A stretch of 57,781 nt of DNA, taken from Bifidobacterium breve (GTDB lineage Bacteria; Actinomycetota; Acidimicrobiia; IMCC26256; JAENVU01). Below, piece after piece: positions 43,276 through 51,722 of this stretch. The position numbers and the translations under genes were made by a program. Numbering within the stretch: position 1 is the stretch's first letter; every line of letters starts with the position of its first letter. Location: the NCBI GenBank assembly GCA_945865605.1, contig CAMBEL010000010.1:1-57781 (forward strand). Reading direction: 5' to 3'. Under the pieces are notes generated by a model. It saw only the letters and a program-made list of their open reading frames with translations. It was not told the DNA's origin and did not search any database.

Positions 43276-43988
43276 TGCCAGATCCGCCGCGCCTTCTGAT
43301 TGTCGACGACGAGCAGTCTTATCGAGACACGTTGTCGGTTGCATTTCAACGCGAGGGATTCGTTGTGGAAACTGCAGCCGATGGGGCAGAAGCGATCGAG
43401 CGATTTGATGCAACCCGCCCGTCACTGATTTTGTTAGACGTCATGTTGCCGAAGATTTCTGGCATCGATGTTTGTCGGCAGATCCGATCGCGGTCGCGCG
43501 TTCCGATCATCATGGTCTCCGCGCGCAGTTCCGAGATAGATGCAGTAGTTGGACTTGAAGTCGGCGCTGACGACTATGTATCGAAGCCGTTTAGGTTGCG
43601 TGAATTGATTGCGCGGGTGCGGTCAGCTTTGCGCCGAGTCCCGTTGGATGATGATTTAGATGAAATTCGCGATGAAGTATTGGAAATCGGTGACGTATGC
43701 CTCGATGCTGGTCGTCACGACGTTTCGGTGCGGGGAGAATTGGTGCAGCTACCTCTCAAGGAGTTTGAGTTGCTTGAACTCTTCATGGTTAATGCCGGAC
43801 GTGTTCTCAGCCGCGAGGTACTGATCGATCGAATATGGGGACCCAACTATTTTGGCGACACGAAGACACTCGATGTACATGTAAAGCGTCTCCGAACCAA
43901 GATTGAAGACGAGCCTTCACTACCAACGCGATTGGTGACAGTCCGTGGAGTCGGGTATCGCTATGAGAAGCACCGCAATGATGGTTGA
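43272..43988 (+). CDS. OmpR-family response regulator (RegX3/PhoP-like)
   Basis: A 238-residue regulator: receiver with LLIVDDEQSY, phospho-Asp in LILLDVMLPKISG (about residue 55), MVSARSSEID and YVSKPFRLREL, then a winged helix (LPLKEFELLELFMVNAGRVLSREVLIDRIWGPNYFGDTKTLDVHVKRLRTKIE in parts, ending VTVRGVGYRYE). It is the likely binder of the PHO box at 38263-38291. GTG 43272 and ATG 43275 are adjacent possible starts; the first overlaps the kinase stop. It ends the pst operon. Confidence 0.93.
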   Translation: MMPDPPRLLIVDDEQSYRDTLSVAFQREGFVVETAADGAEAIERFDATRPSLILLDVMLPKISGIDVCRQIRSRSRVPIIMVSARSSEIDAVVGLEVGADDYVSKPFRLRELIARVRSALRRVPLDDDLDEIRDEVLEIGDVCLDAGRHDVSVRGELVQLPLKEFELLELFMVNAGRVLSREVLIDRIWGPNYFGDTKTLDVHVKRLRTKIEDEPSLPTRLVTVRGVGYRYEKHRNDG

Positions 43989-44011
43989 ACCGCAGAGCCA
44001 GTCCGAACGTC

Positions 44012-44476
44012 TTATGTCAGTTTCGCTAGCGCCGCTTTGTACTCTTCTCGCTCCCGTGGCGTAGCGAGATCTACCGACGCGAATGCAGCAACAATCGTTC
44101 CATCCTTATCGATGACAAAACTTCCTCTGTTGGCACATCCCAACTTTTCATTGAATACGCCGTATGCCTTCGCAACTGCCCCATGGGGCCAGAAGTCTGC
44201 AAGGACGGGGAATGTGAAGCCCTGCTGCTCTGCCCAAACTGCTTGCGCATGACGCGTGTCACAAGAGATTGCCAACACAGCGCACTCGGAACTCTCGAAC
44301 AGCGACGGATCGTCGCGGATCTCGCAAAGTTCTCCTTGGCATACTCCTGTGAATGTGAAGGGATAGAAGACCAAAACCACCGGCTGCTTACCGCGGTAGT
44401 CAGCGAGGCTTACATCGTTGCCCGCTTGGTCCTTGAGAGTAAATTCCGGTGCTAGTTGTCCAGGCTCTACGGCCAT
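44012..44476 (-). CDS. Peroxiredoxin (AhpE/BCP-like)
   Basis: A 154-residue thioredoxin-fold peroxidase. The peroxidatic Cys is in YPFTFTGVCQGELCEIRDD (Cys about residue 46, with a second Cys five residues on), followed by ISCDTRHAQAVWAEQ, FPVLADFWPHGAVAKAYGVF and GSFVIDKDGTIVA. The FTGVCxxE wording is that of AhpE-type 1-Cys enzymes of Actinobacteria. It would reduce peroxides in the cytosol. It stands 23 bases from the convergent response-regulator gene. Confidence 0.92.
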   Translation of the reverse strand: MAVEPGQLAPEFTLKDQAGNDVSLADYRGKQPVVLVFYPFTFTGVCQGELCEIRDDPSLFESSECAVLAISCDTRHAQAVWAEQQGFTFPVLADFWPHGAVAKAYGVFNEKLGCANRGSFVIDKDGTIVAAFASVDLATPREREEYKAALAKLT

Positions 44477-44550
44477 CGAGTTGATCCCCCTGTGTAGCTT
44501 TTATTGTGAGCGGCAGTGTACGAGGTTGTACGCGATCGGACTAGTTCGGT

Positions 44551-45357
44551 TCAGCTCATTCGCGTGGTTCGTGATGTCGGCAGAGCGTTTTCGACCATTT
44601 TCGCTGCCCCTTTGATTGTTCCTGCAACTATGCCTAAAAGGGGAGTCACGGTCGCCCAACCGGTCGTTACGAGAGCGGCATCACTTGCTGGATGCGGTTC
44701 ATGATCCGCACCTTTGAATTCGATTCGAACGTCTCCCTCAGAGGGATCAACCGATGCTACCCAGAACTCTCCGTAGGGAGCGAGGTCGGCTTCCTTGACC
44801 CCGTGCACTTCGTCGAGCGGGAGGTTGGGGACGTTTAGGTTGAGCACCCGTGCCTCGCCTTTATTAGCGATGCCATTGCTAGCGATAGCCCATTCGAGTG
44901 CTGGTACTGCTAGGTCGGCAGCGGTAGACCAGTAGTAGCCGTCGTTACTCCACGTGAGGCTGACCGCGATTGCTGGAAGGCCAAGTCCGGCGGCCGTTAG
45001 CGCCGCCCCGACGGTTCCAGAGTGCAACACAAGGTGTCCGGTGTTAGCGCCTGGGTTGATGCCTGAAGCGACTGCATCGGGTCGCGGTCCGAACGCGCCG
45101 AGGCATGCGAGGTACACAGCCGTTGCAGGTGGCCGTTCTATGGCGATAACTTCGATGTCCGGGAGTGATTGCCACGTGCGTTTTGATAGTGGGATCGATT
45201 CGGAACTATGCAGCGGACCGATCGAAGCTCCGGCACCACTCAAGTCCGAGGCCGGGGCCACGACGACCACTTCGTGTCCCGCTCCGTGCATCGCTGTCGC
45301 TAGGGCGAGGATCCCAGGCGAATCGACGCCATCATCGTTCGTTACAAGTACTCTCAT
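44551..45357 (-). CDS. surE: 5'/3'-nucleotidase SurE
   Basis: A 268-residue metal-dependent nucleoside monophosphatase. The N-terminal metal motif is VLVTNDDGVDSPGI, the second motif SGAGASIG, and the third VASGINPGANTGHLVLHSGTVGAALTAAGLGLPAIAVS (in parts), all characteristic. SurE also splits short-chain polyphosphate in some bacteria, which would suit the nearby polyphosphate genes; that is inference. It lies upstream of the peroxiredoxin gene on the same strand (74 bases). Confidence 0.93.
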   Translation of the reverse strand: MRVLVTNDDGVDSPGILALATAMHGAGHEVVVVAPASDLSGAGASIGPLHSSESIPLSKRTWQSLPDIEVIAIERPPATAVYLACLGAFGPRPDAVASGINPGANTGHLVLHSGTVGAALTAAGLGLPAIAVSLTWSNDGYYWSTAADLAVPALEWAIASNGIANKGEARVLNLNVPNLPLDEVHGVKEADLAPYGEFWVASVDPSEGDVRIEFKGADHEPHPASDAALVTTGWATVTPLLGIVAGTIKGAAKMVENALPTSRTTRMS

Positions 45358-45447
45358 AGCACCCTCACGGTCAAGAAGGTACCCGCGAGATGTGTCTTAG
45401 ACATTGCTGTACGGCATCGTTTGGGTTGCGCGACGGGAAATAATTGG

Positions 45448-45903
45448 TCAGGCGGGAGGGCTGGAGTACTCACCGGCAACCACTTGCCCGTCTTCGACGC
45501 GTAGTGCCCAGACGGATCCCTTCTCTATGCGGTTGTCGTCTAGCGGAACACCGCGTCGCTCCAACGTGATCATGAGGTCGCCAATCACGTCGCCATGACT
45601 GCAAATAACAGTCGGTCCGGCAGCAGCCTCTGCAAGTTCGAGCGCGTATTCCCATGCGCAGGCTTCTTCGAGTTGGCTGTCGGCAACGACTTGTACGCCC
45701 AGCCGTGCACTCAGGGGTTCTACTGTTTGAATGCAGCGAACGAATGGACTGGAATAGATGCGGTCGATCTCGAGCCTCCCGAGTGCATCTCCCAACGCGA
45801 TGGACTGCGCTATCCCATTCTTCGATAGCGGACGTTCGCGATCATCGGTGTCCCAACGGCTTCGACTTCCAGCCTTTGCATGGCGAACTACGTAGATGTA
45901 CAT
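45448..45903 (-). CDS. Histidine phosphatase (SixA-like)
   Basis: A 151-residue phosphoglycerate-mutase-fold phosphatase. The catalytic RHG motif appears as VVRHAKAG, with the second Arg in IYSSPFVRCIQTVEPL and the second His in TVICSHGDVIGDL. It follows the NUDIX gene by 12 bases on the same strand. In mycobacterial MutT1 a NUDIX domain and a histidine phosphatase domain are fused; here they are separate neighbouring genes. Confidence 0.88.
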   Translation of the reverse strand: MYIYVVRHAKAGSRSRWDTDDRERPLSKNGIAQSIALGDALGRLEIDRIYSSPFVRCIQTVEPLSARLGVQVVADSQLEEACAWEYALELAEAAAGPTVICSHGDVIGDLMITLERRGVPLDDNRIEKGSVWALRVEDGQVVAGEYSSPPA

Positions 45904-45915
45904 CGGAATCGCAGA

Positions 45916-46329
45916 CTAGAGGCCGTCAAAGACTCTGACTAGTTCGCGATCGTGACCGTAACTAAGAGTCTCCTCGGCTTCGCCTATTGAGCACCAACGT
46001 ATTTCGTCAACTTCGTCATTTGGTGTGAATTCAGCAGCATCGATCACCGACATTTTCCAGTAGCGCACAATTTTGTCTCGCCCGGCGCGATCTTGATAGC
46101 GGACCTCACTCAACGGGGCTTCGATTCTGGCTTTCACTCCTGTCTCTTCCTCTACCTCGCGCAATGCGCATTGCTCGTCGCCTTCGCCTGGGTCGGCTTT
46201 GCCTTTCGGCAAACTCCAGTCGTCGTAACGAGGTCTATGTACAAGGAGCACTTCAACGTGTTCATCGTGTCCAATGCTGGACCGCCATACAAGCCCACCC
46301 GCGGCACGAACTGTTTTGCGCTGGCTCAC
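45916..46329 (-). CDS. NUDIX hydrolase (MutT1-like)
   Basis: A 137-residue NUDIX enzyme, likely acting on oxidised nucleotides, dinucleotide polyphosphates or inositol pyrophosphates. The NUDIX box is GKADPGEGDEQCALREVEEETGV, matching G-x5-E-x7-R-E-x2-E-E-x-G-U (shown here in parts). The GTG at 46329 overlaps the CHAD gene stop by 4 bases (GTGA) and is chosen over an open ATG at 46380, which would overlap by 55 bases. AAGGLVWR after the start is the usual MutT1-like opening. Confidence 0.9.
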   Translation of the reverse strand: MSQRKTVRAAGGLVWRSSIGHDEHVEVLLVHRPRYDDWSLPKGKADPGEGDEQCALREVEEETGVKARIEAPLSEVRYQDRAGRDKIVRYWKMSVIDAAEFTPNDEVDEIRWCSIGEAEETLSYGHDRELVRVFDGL

Positions 46330-47816
46330 AGCCAAGTACGGAGCTTGGTGAGATTTAGCGCCTTCCACGTGCGCGGCCAACCAGCACGCGCCGAACGTTC
46401 GTCTTCCCTGACCATCTCCGCCACCATCCCCGCTAAGAACGCTTCATCACTTGTTTTGGCCTCGTCGGCGACATCGCGTAACCAATTGAGCGCAATAGCC
46501 GCATCTTGATGCTCCCCGAGAACTTCCTGTAGGTCTCCGGCTGCCTTTGCAAAATCGATTGCTGGCGCGCCAAATACTGGAGCCGCCGCCTCGCTCGCGT
46601 AACGCAGTCGCTTCGCTCTAATGCGTACTGCGTGTAGCGCGCCATCAAGAGGATCTGCCGCTAGGGCCTTGACATCCTGACGAAGGCGTTTCCATGGAAG
46701 ACGGACGAGCGGAGGAAGAACTTCAATTGCGGGAGCATCTGCGCCTGGCATCAAGGCTGGCTCTCCAGCCGCCGCAACCAGTGCATCGAGTAGTAGCGCG
46801 TATCGGTTCGTTCGAAGTGCTGCCAACAATTCGATGCGAGCGGCTTGCCAATCCGCGATCAGGTGTTGAAGGAGCGGTTCGAAGCCAACGCGTTCTTCCG
46901 GCGACAAACGTGCCGCCTTGGTTCGCAGTAGGCCAATGAGTACCTCTGCGTCGCGGACCTTCCCGAGTTCGGAACCGAGCCAACGGAGCTCGCCTCGAAG
47001 CGATTCATCCCATTGTTCGTCGAGCAACGGTCGAAAGGTACGAAGGTCCGACCGGAGGCGCCTAGTCGCGACGCGGGTTTGGTGGACCATCTCGGGGTCA
47101 TCCCCAAGACGTGCACCCGCATCGTGGGCGATCAAGCGGGCGACGGATGACGAGATTGCTGCTTGTATCGCTTCGCGTGTTGTTGAAGTTCTGCCGGGTG
47201 GCGTAGGAACAACAACATCTGGCGGTGCAGATGCGCGTGCACCAAGCGCGCGAACCACAGTGGAAACGTTTGAGGTGCTGCCAGCTCCCGCTGCACGCAA
47301 ACGGCCCACAAGAAGATCAGCCGTTATCGGTGAAAGCTCGTCGCCAAGTTCTACTCCCACCTCTCGGAACATGGTGACGATGCGCCCCGCTTCCAAAACG
47401 GTAACTTCGTCGTCGACGATCTCGGCCGCGTTTTTGCCATCTCTAGTTCTCAGAGTCACACTTCGGCGTCGGGTCTTTAGTTGAGCGACGACCTGAACTT
47501 TCGAGGTACGCACCCATGCGCGGACCAGGTCGATTGCCGCGAAGGGTGGCTCACCTGGATCTCCAACGAAGTGGACCTTGTGTCGCGCAAGAAGTCGGTA
47601 CTCGTTTGGTCCTGGGAGATTGACTGTCCAACCCTCTGGCTCGCTGAAGTGGAGGCTGGCACCGGATCGGGAGAGGCGTAGATCCGGGGTGTCCCAATAG
47701 GTAGAGAACAAATCAATAAGTTCTTCATTCGCTGCGCTCAGGCCGCTTGCAACTCCATGCAAACTCGGGAGTCGGAACCCAGGCAATGGGTGAAGTTTTA
47801 TGTCATGACCTCGCAT
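46326..47816 (-). CDS. CYTH-CHAD domain protein (polyphosphate-associated)
   Basis: A 496-residue protein. The N-terminal 190 residues look like a divergent CYTH/triphosphate tunnel domain (YWDTPDLRLSRSGASLHF, WTVNLPG, VQVVAQLKTRRRSVTL). The C-terminal 280 residues form a CHAD domain with the repeated basic helices VHQTRVATRRLRSDLRTF and LHAVRIRAKRLRYASEA. CHAD domains bind polyphosphate. The CYTH N-terminal ExExK motif is not evident, so that domain may be inactive. It overlaps the end of ppk1 by 14 bases, consistent with a role on polyphosphate made by Ppk1. Confidence 0.85.
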   Translation of the reverse strand: MRGHDIKLHPLPGFRLPSLHGVASGLSAANEELIDLFSTYWDTPDLRLSRSGASLHFSEPEGWTVNLPGPNEYRLLARHKVHFVGDPGEPPFAAIDLVRAWVRTSKVQVVAQLKTRRRSVTLRTRDGKNAAEIVDDEVTVLEAGRIVTMFREVGVELGDELSPITADLLVGRLRAAGAGSTSNVSTVVRALGARASAPPDVVVPTPPGRTSTTREAIQAAISSSVARLIAHDAGARLGDDPEMVHQTRVATRRLRSDLRTFRPLLDEQWDESLRGELRWLGSELGKVRDAEVLIGLLRTKAARLSPEERVGFEPLLQHLIADWQAARIELLAALRTNRYALLLDALVAAAGEPALMPGADAPAIEVLPPLVRLPWKRLRQDVKALAADPLDGALHAVRIRAKRLRYASEAAAPVFGAPAIDFAKAAGDLQEVLGEHQDAAIALNWLRDVADEAKTSDEAFLAGMVAEMVREDERSARAGWPRTWKALNLTKLRTWL

Positions 47817-49890
47817 CGGCGGCCCAAGCTTCTTTGACCCGTGCCGCAGCGAGCTCGCACATGCTCCTATGAGTGTCTACGCCCACGACGGTCTGCACCT
47901 TGTTCCAGACACCGTCTGCGTGGAGTTCCCACGCCAAAACATCATCGGCGAGATTGATCGTAAGTATCTCGTCGAGGCGCGCGATTAGAGGAGGCGATGT
48001 GACGGGCGCTACGGCTTCTACGCGGCGGTCCAGGTTGCGTGGCATGAGGTCGGCGGATCCGATCAGGAACTCAGCCGAAGTTGCGTCTGCTCCAAACCGA
48101 TAGATCCGCGAGTGTTCTAGGAACCGACCAATGATCGAGCGCACTCTGATGTTGGTCGACATTCCCGGGACTCCAGGTCGCAGACAACAGATCCCACGAA
48201 CGATGAGGTCTATGGAAACACCAGCGTTAGAAGCTTCGTATAGGGCTTCGATTACTTCAGGGTCCACGAGGCTGTTCATCTTGAAGACGATGCGGCCCGC
48301 TTGCCCCTTTGCAGCCTCAGCTTTGATTCGTGCGACCAGGCCTGGCCGCAGTGTTACTGGCGCCACCAGTAACTTGCGATAGTTGCCTTGCCGCGAATAA
48401 CCGGTGAGGTGGTTGAAAAGTTCAGTTAGATCTGAGCCGAGTTCCGGATCGATCGTCAGCAGACCGACATCTTCGTAGAGGTTGGCGGTGGCGGGGTTGT
48501 AGTTGCCGGTACCAATATGGCAATACCGACGGATTCCATCCGACTCTTGGCGCACCACTAGTACGAGTTTCGTGTGCGTCTTGAGCCCGACGAGCCCGTA
48601 CACCACGTGCACTCCCGCCTCTTCTAATTCGCGCGCGCGCTCAACGTTGGACTGCTCATCGAACCGAGCTTTCAATTCGACGAGAGCGACCACTTGTTTG
48701 CCTGAGTCGGCGGCACGAACGAGTGAGGCAACGATTGCACTTTCTGGGCCAGCCGTCCGGTACAGCGTTTGTTTGATTGTGAGCACATGTGGATCTCTGC
48801 TTGCTTGGTCGATAAATGCCTCAACACTTGTTACGAATGAGTCGTACGGGTGGTGTACCAAGATGTCACCACCACGCAGGATGCGGAATAGGTCTGCGGG
48901 TGGATCGGTGCGCCCGAGGTTTGGCTGAGTTTGCGGATGCCACGGCTCATCTTTGAGTTCGGGTCGATCTAGCGCGTACAACGTCCAAAGACCCGATAGG
49001 TCGAGTGGTCCGTCGACGACGACGGCGTCCTGGTGCGACAGTTCGAGTTCGCGACACAGTAGGTCGAGCACTTCTTCAGTGATGCTCGCTTCCACCTCGA
49101 GGCGCACGACGTGTCCGGACCGCTTGCGTAGGGTCAGCGCGCTCTCGATGGCTTCGATGAGATCTGCGTCTTCGTCTTCTAGTTCGAAGTCTGCATCACG
49201 AGTAACGCGGAATGGATGGTTAGCGAGTATGTCCATTCCTGGGAATAGCCGTTGAAGATGTGCGGCGATGACTTGTTCGAGGGATACGAAGCGTTCGCCG
49301 TCGGGCATCACGATGAATCGCGGCAACAATTGAGGAACTTTTACGCGCGCGAATCGCTGTTCGCCGTTTTCTGGATCGCGTACGAGCACGGCGAGGTTGA
49401 GTGAGAGGTTTGAGATGTAAGGGAACGGGTGTGCAGGGTCGACTGCGAGCGGCGTAAGCACAGGAAAGATTTGGTTATCGAAGACGTCTACCAAGTACAC
49501 GCGGTCGTCATCGTCGAGTTCGTCCCATCCTGAGAAAACAATCCCAACATCCGCGAGCGCAGGGCCGATTCCCTTCGTGAACGCACTCGCTTGACGGCTC
49601 ATCAACTCGTCGGTTCGCAAGCGGATCGCACGCAATTGGTCAAGAGGATTCATGCCGTCTGGCGTTCGTCCTCGGGCACCTGCAGTCACTTGTTCCTGTA
49701 AGCCCGAAACCCGTACCTGCACGAACTCATCGAGGTTGGTAGAGAAGATTGCAAGAAACTTTGCGCGTTCGAGAACTGGTCGTTCTTCGTCTTCGGCGAG
49801 GGCCAATACCCTCGCGTTGAACTCGAGCCAAGAGAGTTCGCGGTTGAGTAGCCGCTCGCCCGGATCTTGTGATTCATTCTGCCGTTCCAC
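47803..49890 (-). CDS. ppk1: Polyphosphate kinase 1
   Basis: A 695-residue Ppk1 that polymerises the gamma-phosphate of ATP into polyphosphate. The N-terminal domain begins LLNRELSWLEFNARVLALAEDE; the catalytic domains show VHHPYDSFVTSVEAFIDQASRDPHVLTIKQTLYR (in parts), VVYGLVGLKTHTKLVLVVR with one active His and YCHIGTGNYNPATANLYEDVGLLT with the other. Length is standard. GTG 49890 is the start. It diverges from an MFS gene across about 100 bases and heads a four-gene minus-strand run with CHAD, NUDIX and phosphatase genes. Confidence 0.96.
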   Translation of the reverse strand: MERQNESQDPGERLLNRELSWLEFNARVLALAEDEERPVLERAKFLAIFSTNLDEFVQVRVSGLQEQVTAGARGRTPDGMNPLDQLRAIRLRTDELMSRQASAFTKGIGPALADVGIVFSGWDELDDDDRVYLVDVFDNQIFPVLTPLAVDPAHPFPYISNLSLNLAVLVRDPENGEQRFARVKVPQLLPRFIVMPDGERFVSLEQVIAAHLQRLFPGMDILANHPFRVTRDADFELEDEDADLIEAIESALTLRKRSGHVVRLEVEASITEEVLDLLCRELELSHQDAVVVDGPLDLSGLWTLYALDRPELKDEPWHPQTQPNLGRTDPPADLFRILRGGDILVHHPYDSFVTSVEAFIDQASRDPHVLTIKQTLYRTAGPESAIVASLVRAADSGKQVVALVELKARFDEQSNVERARELEEAGVHVVYGLVGLKTHTKLVLVVRQESDGIRRYCHIGTGNYNPATANLYEDVGLLTIDPELGSDLTELFNHLTGYSRQGNYRKLLVAPVTLRPGLVARIKAEAAKGQAGRIVFKMNSLVDPEVIEALYEASNAGVSIDLIVRGICCLRPGVPGMSTNIRVRSIIGRFLEHSRIYRFGADATSAEFLIGSADLMPRNLDRRVEAVAPVTSPPLIARLDEILTINLADDVLAWELHADGVWNKVQTVVGVDTHRSMCELAAARVKEAWAADARS

Positions 49891-49991
49891 CGTTGCATGG
49901 TACCGGCGGACCTGCCCGAGCGTAAGGGTCGAGTCATGACCAGGCCTACGGCCAACTATTTGGTCCGGACGCCGATAATCTCGGGTCCGAG

Positions 49992-51200
49992 ATGGTCATG
50001 CGCGATCCACAAACCTTTGGCTTGAACGGATTTGGTCGGTTAGTTGCGGCCCACGCCGGGTCGGTAGTTGGCGACGCCTTCCTGACCGTCTCGTTGGCCG
50101 GGTCGATCTTTTTTAGCCAGTCAATCGGAGAGTCGCGGACCCAGGTGCTCTGGTATCTACTGCTAACGATTGCTCCGTTCGCGATCATCGGACCTGTCGT
50201 TGGACCAGTGCTTGATCGCAGCCGTGCTGGCCGTCGCACACTGCTAGCGGCCGGGTGCTTCGGGCGCGCGCTCGTCTGCTTCCTAATGATCGGGCAAATC
50301 GATAGCCCGTTGTTGTTCCCTCTGGCGTTCATTGCTCTAGTTCTCTCCAAGAGCCATTCGGTCGCGAAGTCAGCCTTGGTGCCGGCAGTTGTGCCGGATT
50401 CGGAAAAGCTGGTCGAAGCGAACTCTCGACTCACGCTCGTCTCCGTTTTTGCAAGCATCCTCGGAGGGTTACCTGCGGCCGGGCTTGTCGCGGTAGTGGA
50501 TGCAGGCGCATCGCTGTTCGTTGGTTCGATCGTGTTTATCGTCGCTGGGTTTCTTTCGATGCGCATTCCGAACGCCCAGCGTGAAGCGGTGCCAGAGACA
50601 CCTGAAGAACGCTCAGAATTAGCGGCGCCGAGCATTGTGTTCGCAGGGACCGCAATGTCGGTGATGCGAGGTTGCGTTGGTTTCTTGACGTTCCTTCTTG
50701 CATTTTTGCTCAAGAAGGGGGATCAGCCAGCGTGGGTCTTTGGGTTAGTGATTGTTGCCAGTGCAGCCGGTGGGTTTGTGGGCGTCGTTATGACGCCACC
50801 GCTCCGCCGCCGATTGAACGAGGAGACGATATTGGCGAGCGCGCTTCTCGTTTCTTCATTCGTGGCGTTGCTCTGTGCGCGCGATGGTGGACGAATTGGC
50901 GCGGTAACGATCGCGTTTACCATCGCCGTCGGGGCTTCGTCGGGGAGGATTGCATTTGATTCGCTATTGCATCGTGATGGACCGGCCCATTTGTACGGCC
51001 GCGCATTCGCGCGCTTCGAGACACGGTTCCAACTAGCGTGGGTCGCGGGAGCGCTCGTGCCTGTTGCGTTACTCGACGTTCTTACGAAACGCAGCGCCTT
51101 CTTCTTGCTTGCGCTCGTACTTGGCTTTTCAGGTTTCTCATATATCGCGGGACTTCGAGCCCGTAATGAATGGGGTTCTCACCAACATGGTTCGAGTTAG
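49992..51200 (+). CDS. Major facilitator superfamily transporter
   Basis: A 402-residue membrane protein with about 11-12 hydrophobic helices. The first loop has GPVVGPVLDRSRAGRRTLLAAGCFGRALVC, the MFS motif A region, and a second half-like repeat begins near MSVMRGCVGFLTFLLAFLL. It resembles drug-efflux MFS members of Actinobacteria; substrate unknown. ATG 49992 and ATG 49998 are both possible. Its stop is 3 bases from the start of a decayed acetyltransferase, with AGGAGG in between. Confidence 0.8.
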   Translation: MVMRDPQTFGLNGFGRLVAAHAGSVVGDAFLTVSLAGSIFFSQSIGESRTQVLWYLLLTIAPFAIIGPVVGPVLDRSRAGRRTLLAAGCFGRALVCFLMIGQIDSPLLFPLAFIALVLSKSHSVAKSALVPAVVPDSEKLVEANSRLTLVSVFASILGGLPAAGLVAVVDAGASLFVGSIVFIVAGFLSMRIPNAQREAVPETPEERSELAAPSIVFAGTAMSVMRGCVGFLTFLLAFLLKKGDQPAWVFGLVIVASAAGGFVGVVMTPPLRRRLNEETILASALLVSSFVALLCARDGGRIGAVTIAFTIAVGASSGRIAFDSLLHRDGPAHLYGRAFARFETRFQLAWVAGALVPVALLDVLTKRSAFFLLALVLGFSGFSYIAGLRARNEWGSHQHGSS

Positions 51201-51203
51201 GAG

Positions 51204-51721
51204 GTGACGATAAACCTTGAGCTGCGCGCCATAACTGATGAAGATGTAGGCGCTTTCGTGCTAGCTGACTCATACGCGTTCAGCGAAAGGCGCGAAGATC
51301 GTGAGCGACACAAGTGTTCGGTATCTGCCTGTTGTCAGCATCCATCGCGTTTCGCGATGAGCGGCCACAGGGGCGATTGCGTTTTGTCGAGGTCGTCGAA
51401 TCCGCACCAGTTCATTTCGCGATTTTCTCTGGCTGCGTCCGTTCGATGCTTGCAGATTTCTAGGCGCTCGTTCCTACGACGCTGCTGGGCAACTCGTGTT
51501 ACAGGTGAGTGACCCGATGAGGCCAGATGGAGCGGCTTCGGGTCGTTTCTTGGTTGAAGGTGGGCCAGACGGCGCCACGTGCGATCACACCGACTTACCA
51601 GCGGACATATCCCTTGACGTGGCCGACCTCGGTTCCATCGCAATTGGAACTCCGCCGCCCCAGAGACCGCGTACCAGCTGCCTTCACTTGGTTCCGACGC
51701 GGTCAGCCGGATATATAACCG
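51204..51721 (+). pseudogene. Eis-like GNAT acetyltransferase, deleted and frameshifted
   Basis: The stretch keeps both ends of an Eis-type N-acetyltransferase. It opens GTG 51204 with INLELRAITDEDVGAFVLADSYAF, the usual GNAT start, then loses frame. From about 51420 another frame reads DFLWLRPFDACRFLGARSYDAAGQLVLQVSDP and then GRFLVEGGPDGATC and LDVADLGSIAIG, which follow the C-terminal sterol-carrier-like domain of Eis proteins; a further frame shift near 51645 gives a tail RDRVPAAFTWFRRGQPDI. An intact protein would be about 400 residues, so some 700 bases of the centre, including the acetyl-CoA site, are gone. AGGAGG precedes the start. Confidence 0.65.
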
Positions 51722-51722
51722 G

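Noticed and set aside
49946-50713. 255-residue open frame on the minus strand
   Set aside because: Antisense to the MFS gene; Ser/Thr/Pro/Arg-rich low-information translation with no motif, typical of a shadow frame.
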